From Synura sp. LO234KE (lineage: Eukaryota > Sar > Synurophyceae > Synurales > Mallomonadaceae): 11,129 nucleotides of DNA. The stretch covers positions 1-11,129 of the forward strand of contig VKHC01000557.1 in the NCBI GenBank assembly GCA_015143735.1, in the 5' to 3' direction. Positions 1 to 7,042 of the stretch are shown here, in pieces; position 1 is the stretch's first letter, and every line of letters begins with the position of its first letter. The translations under genes were made by a program, and so were the position numbers. Under the pieces are notes generated by a model. That model did no database searches. It worked only from the letters and a program-made list of their open reading frames with translations, and was not told the origin of the DNA.

Positions 1-258
1 CCTCCACTGACACACGCTAGTACTTCCGCTGCCCGTAACGAGAAGGCAGTTTAATTCTGCGCGACTGATTACGTGTCCCAGCCCAATCCGGAAATATACT
101 CCCATACCAGCGCGGTTTGGGATAAACATCCACATTGGGGTACCATTCGTGCATCACTCGTCGAGGGAGCAGCTCAGGCTGCCCGGTACGGCCTTCCTGG
201 TTCCGTCTGCATGGGGGGCGAATATTCCCTTCGCTCTAGTAGGGGACATAGGAGGGTG
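1..258. other. Leading segment without recognisable gene
   Basis: Short open frames exist here (for example 73-291 plus), but their translations have no domain-like pattern and are rich in residues expected from random GC-balanced DNA. An 11-base string, CACGCTAGTAC, occurs at 13-23 and again at 6122-6132, which may be chance or a trace of a shared repeat. I see no promoter or RNA gene. Confidence 0.5.
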
Positions 259-298
259 TTCAGTCACGGGGACTTGCCCATGGATTCATAGTGGGTGG
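259..298 (+). repeat. Dispersed repeat, copy 1 (head only)
   Basis: The segment reads CAGTCACGGGGACTTGCC followed by an ATGGATTCATAGTGGG-type stretch, close to the head seen at 4108-4150 on the opposite strand (ACTCGGTCACGGGACTTGCC, then GTTGGTTCATGGGGAG). Sense is taken as the orientation that reads ACTCGGT. About 45 bases downstream, TGTCTTTCATATT (343-355) also occurs after the copy at 9856 (9908-9920), so the relation extends past the head. The GATTTTCG tail of other copies is not clear here. It is diverged and probably inert. Confidence 0.55.
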
Positions 299-485
299 TT
301 ATGTACTATTTGGTGCCTTTGGCTATATCCGAGTTCACTGTCTGTCTTTCATATTTTCCACTCAGTAATAAATAACTCAAAGACTCTCTGCATGCGTTCG
401 CGTCTTGCCTGTATTTCCTTCACTGTTATTTAGTAAGAGGATATCATGGTGGGAGACTGATAGTAGCTGGCTCGCGAGTGACTCT

Positions 486-588
486 ACTCGGTCGCGGGGG
501 GATTTGCCACGAGGTACATAGAAGGCAGTTATTTCATATTGATTTTTCTCCCTTCCCTGTAATAATTAACTGTGTACTTTTCGGGAGA
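486..588 (+). repeat. Dispersed repeat, copy 2 (head and tail)
   Basis: The head reads ACTCGGTCGCGGGGGGATTT then GCCACGAGGTACATAG, matching the family head with a few changes. The tail at about 559-586 contains GTAATAATTAACTGTG and then TACTTTTCGGGAG, matching the tail of the copy at 3998-4173 (TAATTAACTATGCG, GATTTTCGGGAAGG). Head and tail are about 100 bases apart with an unalignable T-rich middle. The two conserved blocks in the same order make chance similarity unlikely. Confidence 0.65.
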
Positions 589-651
589 TTCTACACGCGA
601 TAGTATCACCTCATCCTCCTCTTCCTCCCCCGCCATCATCTCATCACCTAG

Positions 652-683
652 CCATGAGATTTTACAGCAAAATCTCCTCATGG
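652..683. repeat. Short imperfect inverted repeat (hairpin)
   Basis: CCATGAG at 652-658 pairs with CTCATGG at 677-683, and ATTTT at 659-663 pairs with AAAAT at 669-673. This leaves a three-base bulge and the five-base loop ACAGC. It could form in DNA or in a transcript. No T-run follows that would make it a terminator, and it lies in a pyrimidine-rich stretch with no gene beside it. Function unknown. Confidence 0.5.
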
Positions 684-1755
684 TGGTAAGGACTTTCTTT
701 ACTTCCATATTTATGCTTAACTTCCCTACTCCAATCCTAAGAAGCTGCTAATATACCTCTTAGCCATTATATTTTGTGAAACTAACACGAAGAAAACACA
801 TATTGCACGAATTGAGAGATTTGACGAATTAGGGTGTTACTTTACAACTTCTACAATTGCACGCCGGGCCTTGGTTCAGTAAAAGTATGCGCTACGATTA
901 AATCTTCCGAGTTGCCGAGGGAGAAATATCACAGCAATCTGACCGTGGGTTGATACAGTGCTGCACGGGGCACAGGCCGGGCCTCGTCCCTTCCGCCGAT
1001 GGGCTCACTTCCCCGCCCCATACGACTTGACTTTCCCTGCAGAAGGAGAGGGTAGATAATAGATAAGGCCGAGAAAGCTGTAGACGATGTACCTCGAGAA
1101 AGGGTAGTGGGCGTGGTGGGAAAAGACTGGCTCGGCCCGGCTCGATGTGATACGTTATTGGCGACGGGAGTGGGGAAGGGGAAGGGAAGGGCGATGGCAT
1201 CTAGAATTTCATTGGCAGTGTTGTTTCGGTAGTCGACCAGGTACCAGTCTTCCTTTATCGCCCTGTTTAACCGTCATAAAAGAGCGACCGAGAATCGTCA
1301 TTGTGTGCAGAGCTGTGGTGGAGTCGAGCACTTCCTGTTCTGGTATGTTAAGTTGGCTCACCAGAGACCAAGGCGCTGCAGCCCACCGTGCTTCCGTTCA
1401 AAGCGCTTGGATAGCAAACAGTGCACAACTGTAGACTGAAGCAGTGCTTCGCGGCTAACATTCTCACAATCCCTGCGGACGTCGTCGCTTGGCAATAACG
1501 TCAGGTTAACAATTTGCCCGTGGTAGAGGAATGATCCTGAGATTAATACAAGGATATCAGTGCGGATATCGGACGAAGGCACCGGTCATAGGGCATGGGT
1601 CGGAACATAGCGCAGACGGAGAGGTCGGTGAGTTGAGTAGTTTGGTGTGCTATACAAAATGACTCACATACTGCTAGGAATTGCAGAGGTTGAGCAGGTA
1701 TAGCATGGCAGAAGGACGACATCCAAAAATGTATGATAATATTTGTGGTGAAAGT
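684..1755. other. Intergenic segment without recognisable gene
   Basis: No frame here gives a convincing protein. The 100-residue minus-strand frame at 898-1200 begins with a Pro/Ser/Phe low-complexity stretch that is only the translation of a purine-rich G/A tract at about 1160-1192. Other frames are under 100 codons and lack motifs. No RNA gene or clear repeat is visible. Part of it could be intron or 3' sequence of the minus-strand glycosyltransferase if that gene continues past 1756. Confidence 0.45.
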
Positions 1756-2679
1756 TTAACGTCGGTCCTGCAACTTTGCGCCATTACCCGTGTCTGCAAC
1801 ATGTGACCCGCGGCTGCCGGGTGCATGAGGAAATGTCAATTGTTTATCCCTCAGAAAATAATTTAAATTCTTTTGGTCATCCGGCGGGACCTTCGATCGC
1901 CGAATATTATTCTGCATCTCCACCCATATTGCTTTGGATGCATTAGTAGACTTAATATAAACGAATCCCATACATACTGTAGCACCAATGATATCAGCAA
2001 CTGCTTGTGGAAAAGTTGCACGTTGTGAAATAATGATTGAACGATTGATGAAGGGTTTTAGAATAGGGAAAGGGTTCCTTAACCAAATTGCGTCTACATC
2101 TGCCAGCAAAATGTCATATCCTTGGTCAAGTAATCTTTTCGTCATTCTAATTCGAAATAACCAAAGCCTGTGTAAACTATTCATTGTGTGATACACGTGA
2201 GAACACTTAAAGCGATACTGATTTAATATAATTTCACTACTTTTGTCTAAGCACAAAATATACAACAACGATAAATCACCGCAAACTTTGTTGTAGAAAA
2301 CTAACCAATTGAAAGTCACTGAAACAAACTTATCGCTGGTGGATAATAAAATTTTAAACTTTCTGCTCATTCCACCATTTCTACCGCATATATTATTAAC
2401 GGAATAGGAGCCATTCCTATCAGTTTTATTTTGTAGGAAAACCGGTTCATGGAAGTGATTTATTATTCTTTTGGTTAAAAGCAGCTCCTCTGTCAAGGTG
2501 ACATTGGAAATACTGAAGGCTCGACGCACCTTTTTCTTGGATACATTACCAACTCTGCTTACGCTTAAATTTCCTTTTGCTTCAGACAGCCTCAAAACAA
2601 TTATTGACGTTTTTTTTGAAATATGAAACATGAATAATTTAGATGAAGTAAAAATGAAGAAGAATAACTTGATAATCAT
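1756..2679 (-). CDS. Putative nucleotide-sugar glycosyltransferase (nucleotid_trans family)
   Basis: The 307-residue frame starts at an ATG with an in-frame TGA three codons upstream. The N-terminus is a short basic-flanked hydrophobic stretch (residues 2-20), fitting a Golgi type II signal anchor. Residues 109-285 match the layout of the PF03407 nucleotide-diphospho-sugar transferase family: an LLSTSDKFVSVTFNWL opening strand, a basic RLWLFRIRMTKRLLDQGYDI helix, the metal-binding DVD (194-196) within ADVDAIWLRNPFP, the GFVYIKST strand (238-245), and DDQKNLN (267-273). Five N-glycosylation sequons (59, 84, 89, 212, 246) fit a lumenal domain. Family members usually go on after the DQ..LN helix to a further conserved block. 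Here the frame drifts into about 20 unfamiliar residues and stops, so the 3' end is probably truncated, spliced or decayed. The sugar donor and acceptor cannot be told. The family call is fairly firm; the exact product and gene integrity are not. Confidence 0.75.
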   Translation of the reverse strand: MIIKLFFFIFTSSKLFMFHISKKTSIIVLRLSEAKGNLSVSRVGNVSKKKVRRAFSISNVTLTEELLLTKRIINHFHEPVFLQNKTDRNGSYSVNNICGRNGGMSRKFKILLSTSDKFVSVTFNWLVFYNKVCGDLSLLYILCLDKSSEIILNQYRFKCSHVYHTMNSLHRLWLFRIRMTKRLLDQGYDILLADVDAIWLRNPFPILKPFINRSIIISQRATFPQAVADIIGATVCMGFVYIKSTNASKAIWVEMQNNIRRSKVPPDDQKNLNYFLRDKQLTFPHAPGSRGSHVADTGNGAKLQDRR

Positions 2680-2933
2680 AATCCTTCAATCAATTTTAGA
2701 TAGTTTATGTAGTATTTCATGCTGATTATCATTTGGAATAGGTTTGTTATATTTCAATTTTTTCTATTTTATTGCCAATACACCACCTGCAGGGCAGCTG
2801 TCCGTCGGTAAGGTGTTTCATTAAATATGGCGAGTGACATAAGGCCTCCTACTGACAAAGAAGGGCGAACAAGAGAGAAAGTAGGCGTGAACTATGTTTA
2901 GAATAATCAATTTGGTAACTATTATATCTCTAG
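2680..2933. promoter_or_regulatory. AT-rich spacer with a likely splice acceptor at its right edge
   Basis: This spacer separates the minus-strand glycosyltransferase start from the plus-strand cytochrome b5 exon. Its right edge reads TTGGTAACTATTATATCTCTAG, a pyrimidine-leaning run ending in AG at 2932-2933. That is where the homology to NCB5OR begins in the following codons. I therefore read the stretch as intron sequence for the b5 gene and 5' flank for the glycosyltransferase. No clear TATA element was identified. Confidence 0.45.
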
Positions 2934-3317
2934 GTTGCTTTAAAACCTGGTTTTCATCTGATTGATTGGATGAAGTTGACTCAGCAGAACAAGGACTTAT
3001 CAGGACGAAATGGCGCACCTCTGCGAAGGCTGAGTATAGACGATGTCCAAGTGCATAACACTGAATCAGATTGCTGGACAATATACAATAATAAAGTTTA
3101 CAATATAAGTCAGTATATTCATTATCACCCAGGAGGTATTCCCAAAATTATGTTGGGTGCTGGAAAGGATTGCTCTGAACTATTCAGAAAATATCATGCC
3201 TGGGTAAATATCGAGTCAATGTTGGAAAAATGCTGCGTTGGCGTCATTATGCCTGATGTGGAAACTATAGAGGAGGAAGAAGAGCTGGACCAAGACTCTG
3301 TTGAAAATAAATCGTAA
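2934..3317 (+). CDS. Cytochrome b5 domain exon, NCB5OR (cyb5 reductase 4)-like
   Basis: The frame opens right after a splice-like AG (the preceding codon is a TAG stop) and reads VALKPGFHLIDWMKLTQQNK, resembling the LxxG-x-SLxDWIRLT block just before the b5 domain in animal NCB5OR. The b5 core follows. Counting from the ATG at 2970, the heme-ligand histidines are His53 (YHPGG) and His76 (KYHAWVN). DCW, YNISQYI and the ESMLEKCCVG ending are also typical of NCB5OR rather than of microsomal b5. The domain would bind heme and pass electrons. The frame then gives an acidic tail (EEEEELDQDS) and stops at 3315-3317; the CS-like and FAD/NAD(P)H reductase domains of NCB5OR are not in this frame or seen elsewhere here. 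Either this is the last exon of a short b5 protein, or splicing continues outside the obvious frame. AATAAA occurs at 3306-3311 across the final codons. Using the ATG at 2970 alone would give a 115-residue protein lacking the conserved lead-in. Confidence 0.8.
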   Translation, partial: VALKPGFHLIDWMKLTQQNKDLSGRNGAPLRRLSIDDVQVHNTESDCWTIYNNKVYNISQYIHYHPGGIPKIMLGAGKDCSELFRKYHAWVNIESMLEKCCVGVIMPDVETIEEEEELDQDSVENKS

Positions 3318-3394
3318 CAAAATTTTTTGGTGATTATCAATGCTTCACCAGTTGAATAGCTAGTGCTTCTATTTATTTATTTTGGAACATTTTA

Positions 3395-3536
3395 CGAAAA
3401 TCATTCATCTTAATTATGATGAGGAGACAAGAGGCCGGATGATCCCTTCACAGACCTTTCGAATAATCAAGAGCCCCGTGTACCAACTCGCATATTCCGC
3501 CACCGAGTGGGGGAAGGGGGAGAAGGGCTCCGCCCG
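3395..3536 (-). repeat. Dispersed repeat, copy 3 (head and tail)
   Basis: Sense is on the minus strand. The head lies at about 3480-3512 and contains ACTCGGTGGCGG then a diverged GAGTTGGTACACGGGG. Ahead of it is a C-rich lead with GGCGGAGCCC, also found in the copy at 6013-6089. The tail at 3395-3427 reads CATAATTAAGATGAATGATT followed by TTCG. GAGCCC (3470-3475) and GGGCTC (3525-3530) bracket the head and could pair. This is the most diverged of the copies with both blocks. Confidence 0.55.
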
Positions 3537-3997
3537 AGAATTCAGTTTGTAACATAGTGCTTCATTGTATACATGTCGCAATGATCGTGATAATTAAATT
3601 TTGTTATAAGAACTGAAGATTGCTTGGCATTTAACTCTTTAACCGAAGAATAAGGAGGAAATCTCACAATTAGTGATAAATTACTAACAAGAGTGCTTTC
3701 TCTGAAGAGAGTAAATAGAACTGGGTGGTGGTTACGTACTACGGTGGCGGTGGATACTACTAGTAGTCGTGGTAGTAACAAGAGCGTTGTTATGAGAAAC
3801 GAGGGGAGAATGACAAAAAGCGATAAAGAAAGCTCTTCATCCCTAAGCCACAACGACCTTTTCACCAAATTACTACTCTATGGGTGTCAAAACAAGGGGA
3901 GGGACGCAGACAAGTTGCGCGCCCCCCCTGCTTAACTCCTTCTTCGTGACGAAAATCTTTCATCATTATCATAGAGAACCAGGCATACTCAGAGTGC
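3537..3997. other. Inter-repeat segment without recognisable gene
   Basis: Overlapping open frames on both strands (3542-3868 minus, 3693-3935 plus) give Leu/Val- or Ser/Arg-rich translations without motifs, so I do not call a gene. GACGAAAATCTTTCATCA at 3949-3966 resembles the tail block of the flanking dispersed repeats and may be a further partial copy. Otherwise I see nothing. Confidence 0.4.
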
Positions 3998-4173
3998 CTA
4001 ATGATTAAATGCCTTCCCGAAAATCGCATAGTTAATTACGGTGAGGTGAAAAGGCAGGTTACTACCTAAGAGTGAAACATGAGTCGCACCCCCCACCGAA
4101 AAAACCACTCCCCATGAACCAACTGGCAAGTCCCGTGACCGAGTGGGGAGCTCCGGGTGCCTACACCCGGAGC
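3998..4173 (-). repeat. Dispersed repeat, copy 4 (best-preserved, with 5' hairpin)
   Basis: Sense is on the minus strand. It opens with a perfect 10-bp hairpin (4150-4159 with 4164-4173, loop of four), then the head at 4108-4149 with ACTCGGTCACGGGACTTGCC. It ends with the tail at about 4000-4045, with TAATTAACTATGCG, GATTTTCGGG and TTTAATCATT. CTCCCCA (4108-4114) pairs with TGGGGAG (4144-4150), enclosing the head in a 7-bp stem on the plus strand. That pairing competes with the outer hairpin for one base. The plus strand at 4136-4147 also matches the Pol III A-box consensus at 11 of 12 positions, but no B box in proper position was found. It lies just 3' of the LINE. Confidence 0.7.
4150..4173. 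repeat. Perfect 10-bp hairpin
   Basis: GCTCCGGGTG at 4150-4159 and CACCCGGAGC at 4164-4173 are exact reverse complements around the loop CCTA. The stem has 8 G-C pairs and would be very stable as RNA. A weaker equivalent (CCGAGGG with CCCTCGG, loop GCT, 10861-10877) sits at the same place in the copy near 10820, so a stem here may be a conserved part of the element. There is no T-run, so it is not an obvious terminator. Confidence 0.7.
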
Positions 4174-6012
4174 AGGAAGTTAATCCCCCACAAGGTCCCC
4201 GGTGCCATGGGGTAACTTAGCAGTAGGAGCGGGGCAGCGAACACGTTACAGACGGGCTAACTGGTACAAGACTAGGCGATGGGCCGCAGTGAGAGTCGCC
4301 GAGAATGAAGAGCGACGCGGGTCCCGACTGGTAGGGGCGGACCGGAAGGGGCGGACCGGGAACTCGAGTGTCGAGGGTCATGATCAGCGAGGTTGGGACG
4401 AGTGAGCTCTCCGGAGGAGCCCGAGCATCCGCGGGCCGCAAGTCGATCAGCGATGGCATTTCCGAGGGCGTCCGGGGTGGAGGCTCCAGTATGCGCTTTA
4501 ATCCAGGAAATGGATAGGGTGTGCTGGCGGCGTACATCGTGGAGGAGTTGGCGAACGCGTTGAATAAGCAGTTTGTTGCAGCGGACCTTGATCGAGTTGT
4601 CCGCAAAAAGACGCACACAGTACACACTGTCGGATAGAAGGTTGACGCGTTGCGAAGTACCGGGGTAGTGTGTCTTGGAGTCCCTAGAGAGCCACTTCAG
4701 AGCATGGTAAATCGCGCTGATTTCCCCCGTGTTGTTGGTGGGGCGGCAGGCTCCTATCCAGTTGAACGCCGCGGGGTCGGTAGTTACAGGTCCCCACAGC
4801 GAGGTCTCGGAGGTGTCGGAGCGTTCAGCAAACACGCCCCACCCTGCTGTCCCAGAGGAGAGGGAGGCCGATCCATCGGTATATAGAACGACGTCTGGGG
4901 AGGGAAGCGGGGGTTGGCCCAACGTGATCACTTGACCCACATACTCTTCCGCCTTCGTCCTGGTTTTAAAGCGCTTGTAGTCGCTCAGAATCCCGACTGT
5001 GTGTGGCTTGGCTTCCTTCCATGACGTGTAGACCCCGGGTACATGTCCAAGGCGGACCCCGTAGAAGACCGTGGGTTCTTTGATCGGGCGGGGGGCGAAG
5101 GGTTTGTACTTGCGTTGCAGGAGCCGTAGGATTGCGGGGTCCACGGAGGCATTGTTCGATACGGCTTCGATATACTTGGCTTGCTTCCGGACCTCCCAGA
5201 GAGCATCAACGCGTTTGACCAGAAAATGGGAAACGTCTAGGAGCACAGTCGTTATAGCTTCCGACGAGTCGGCGGGAAGGAGAGCGGCTGAGAGTGTCTC
5301 CAGTTGTGCCGTGTTCCAGTTCCCGAGACAGATGCGATGCCCTTCCGGGGAGTGAACCAATTGGGTGAGCATAGGGAGCAGGCGTTGCTCAAGGTCGGTG
5401 GTCACTGGATATTGGCCAAGTTGTTCGTTGCAAACCGTACGGCAGTGAAGGAGCTAAGGGTGCGGGCATAGACGGAAGACATGATCATATGTGTCCGCCT
5501 CCCGACGGTCCGGGGAGGAACATAGTGAGCAAGTGAGGAGTTCAGCCCGGGCGGGTGCGGAGGTGGCTTCCTTCGAGGAGTTGTGGCCCACTGTGCAGTG
5601 ACGTTCATGGAGCAGTTTCTCATAATGGGCCCGGGAGCCTTGCGGGAGGGAAGGCAGGTCCAGGACTTTGGCCGCAAAGCTCATAGTCGTCGTGTCTTCC
5701 CAGATCGGGGGGTCAAGGCGGGCAGCGCGGTTGAGGTCCCTCGTGTGCAGGGCGTGAATTCGTCGGAGACACTGGACCCGCTCTTCGAGAGGGACAAGCA
5801 GGGGTTCACCCGTGAAGAGGTCTCGCCAGGTCCAGGAGCCACGAAGGGCCCCAATCGGGAAACATTCCGCCAGTGCGTGATTGGAGAAAGTGGTGACCAG
5901 GCCATGTTCAGTCACCAGCTCCGGAGAGATGAACGGGAGAGGAGAGAGGCCCGTGGGGGCTGAGGCGCTCGCCAGGTGCATACCCAGGTCTTCGGAGGTG
6001 TGCGCCCCCTGA
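4174..6012 (-). mobile_element. 5'-truncated LINE (non-LTR retrotransposon) remnant
   Basis: The minus strand carries, in order, a reverse-transcriptase-associated zinc finger, an RNase H1-type hybrid-binding domain and an RNase H domain, all in one frame apart from a single TAG at 5454-5456. The zinc finger followed by RNase H matches the C-terminal end of RNase H-bearing LINE polyproteins. No endonuclease or reverse transcriptase motifs are in the window, so only the 3' part remains, as expected of 5'-truncated insertions. No poly(A) tail was found beyond the stop, and target-site duplications are hidden by dispersed-repeat copies at both edges (3998-4173 and 6013-6089). GC content is clearly above that of the glycosyltransferase and b5 regions. 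The boundaries are set by the repeat copies and are approximate. Confidence 0.7.
4272..5453 (-). pseudogene. LINE polyprotein C-terminus: hybrid-binding domain plus RNase H
   Basis: The frame continues that of 5454-6044 after a TAG and ends at 4272. It would remove the RNA of RNA/DNA hybrids during retrotransposition. Numbering from the GTG codon at 5403-5405 (377 residues), residues 114-156 (FYGVRLGHVPGVYTSWKEA to KTRTKAEEYV) form an RNase H1 N-terminal / viroplasmin-type fold (PF01693) that grips the hybrid. RNase H follows with all acidic residues visible: Asp177 (YTDGS), Glu228 (NTGEIS), Asp259 (LLSDS) and Asp320 (GNAIAD), plus His305 (KAHTG). The last 45 residues are Ser/Arg/Pro-rich without a known domain. 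The 48 bases between TAG and GTG translate without further stops, so an independent start is not needed; a GTG start would be unusual in a eukaryote. Well-preserved catalytic residues suggest recent activity or a recent single lesion. Confidence 0.75.
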
Positions 6013-6044
6013 ATGATTAAAAGCCTCCATCTACCGACTGGCAA
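5454..6044 (-). pseudogene. LINE polyprotein fragment with RT-type zinc finger
   Basis: This is 196 codons, open upstream, with no ATG at its left edge in sense (first codon taken is TTG), so it is a fragment and not a gene start. Residues 172-193 carry C-x2-C-x12-H-x4-C (CSLC, then YDHVFRLC), the zf-RVT zinc finger that follows the reverse transcriptase in many LINE polyproteins and probably contacts RNA. Residues 41-110 (SPELVTEHGL, then WTWRDLFTGEPLLVP and LRRIHALHTRDLNR) look like the linker between thumb and zinc finger but were not matched to a named domain. It stops at TAG 5454-5456, right after CPHP, and the same frame then stays open to 4272. The first dozen residues (LPVGRWRLLIIQG) are encoded by the dispersed repeat at 6013-6089, not by the LINE itself. 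Confidence 0.65.
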
Positions 6045-6089
6045 GCCCCGTAACCGAGTGAGGGAGGGGGAGAAAGCTCCGCCTGTAAG
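6013..6089 (-). repeat. Dispersed repeat, copy 5 (head joined to tail end)
   Basis: Sense is on the minus strand. The head reads ACTCGGTTACGGGGCTTGCC then AGTCGGTAGATGG, with a C-rich lead including GGCGGAGC. Directly after it comes GGCTTTTAATCATTCAGG, matching the far tail of the copy at 3998-4173 (GGCATTTAATCATTAGG). This copy therefore has an internal deletion of about 80-90 bases. It abuts the 5' edge of the LINE remnant and reads into its frame. Whether it inserted there or is part of a larger composite element is open. Confidence 0.65.
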
Positions 6090-6976
6090 CGTGCTTAGTG
6101 TCTTCCACCTGTATTGATTAGCACGCTAGTACGACGTCCCCAGCGAGAAAAATGGGGTCGCCCGTTCTACCCCGGGGGAAGTGTATTCGTAGCACCCCCG
6201 AGCATACCACGCAGCGTAACACTGTCGTAGTGACGCTAAAGTAAGATAATCTTAACAAGGCGAGTGATTGTACCAGGGGCACGTTTAATCAAATGTAACT
6301 CATGTCTTGATAAGGCGGCCCACCTCACCGACCAAGACCTTGACGGTAAACGACCAGAGGAAAAACAAGGAAAGAGTTCCATGTCGTTCAGCAAATGTGA
6401 AGGCTTCCCGGTAAGACTCCGCAGCGTGCACTCTTCGTGAACCTCAGCAGTCGCCGAGATCACGAGTTTTAAAAACTAGTTTTTTGTGAGTATACTACAA
6501 CATATCTAATTGTTTTATTACTCGGCTTCTGATTAGTTTTGCCTCAGATTTTGGCTGAAAGTCTCTATGTATATGTTATCTAAGCCTCCAAAAGCGTAGG
6601 CGACACTGCTCAAGGCTTTCAGCGTAAGCTGGGTAATAGAAAATGTCGAACGGCTAAACTGGAATCTTCAACCTACTATTTCAGATAGCGATCGTCATGG
6701 AGAATATAACCCTGGGGTATTTCTAAAGGTTAAGGCAGTTCAAGCCTCTAGTCAACTCAATCCAGATAGGTATAAAATTTTTCGTTTTCTTGGTCAGCAA
6801 ACTCCGAACCCAATCTTCCAATGGAATTTCGCGCGACGATTTTGGTTTGGAGCACAAGACGATTTAACTCCGGACCTAAACTTTTCGCGAAATCGCTTAG
6901 GTGTCAATTAATCGATACAATATTTTAGCGGTAAGTCACTTGTTCTCCAGGCGATGGAAGCATCTGCTCCGGGACA
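6090..6976. other. Gene-poor segment, several weak hairpins
   Basis: No frame above 75 codons has a recognisable pattern. Small inverted repeats occur: GCGTGCT (6089-6095) with AGCACGC (6120-6126), and CGGGGG (6173-6178) with CCCCCG (6195-6200). A TATA-like AGGTATAAAATTTTTCG lies near 6767-6783 but has no gene downstream, so I do not call a promoter. The rest is unremarkable and may be decayed transposon or intron. Confidence 0.4.
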
Positions 6977-6979
6977 GGA

Positions 6980-7042
6980 GTGGTACTTCAAAGGGAGAGT
7001 AGGAGTGGTACTCGCCGGAGTACTCTCCCTTTGAAGTACCAC
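6980..7042. repeat. Perfect 22-bp inverted repeat with 19-base spacer
   Basis: The arm at 6980-7001 begins GTGGTACTTCAAAGG and ends GAGAGTA. The arm at 7021-7042 is its exact reverse complement (TACTCTCC to GTACCAC). The spacer repeats the opening of the left arm (GGAGTGGTACT at both 6978-6988 and 7002-7012), and GGGAGAGTA recurs just after the right arm. The structure is a strong potential cruciform or RNA hairpin, perhaps the remains of a foldback (MITE-like) element or a recent inverted duplication. No transposase or target duplication was identified. Confidence 0.8.

Noticed and set aside
13-23. 11-base match to 6122-6132 (CACGCTAGTAC)
   Set aside because: Too short to separate from chance in 11 kb searched on both strands, and the flanks do not align well.
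898-1200. 100-residue minus-strand frame with Pro/Ser/Phe-rich start
   Set aside because: The start is the translation of a simple purine tract and the remainder has no domain-like pattern; overlapping frames on the other strand are equally open.
3542-3868. 108-residue hydrophobic minus-strand frame
   Set aside because: Leu/Val runs come from simple-sequence AAC/GTA-like DNA; there are no motifs and an equally open frame on the other strand.
4136-4147. tRNA or tRNA-derived SINE, from the A-box-like string
   Set aside because: One near A-box without a B box or cloverleaf; kept only as a possibility within the repeat-family finding.
6767-6783. TATA-like element
   Set aside because: No gene or retroelement start lies downstream and AT-rich strings are common here.
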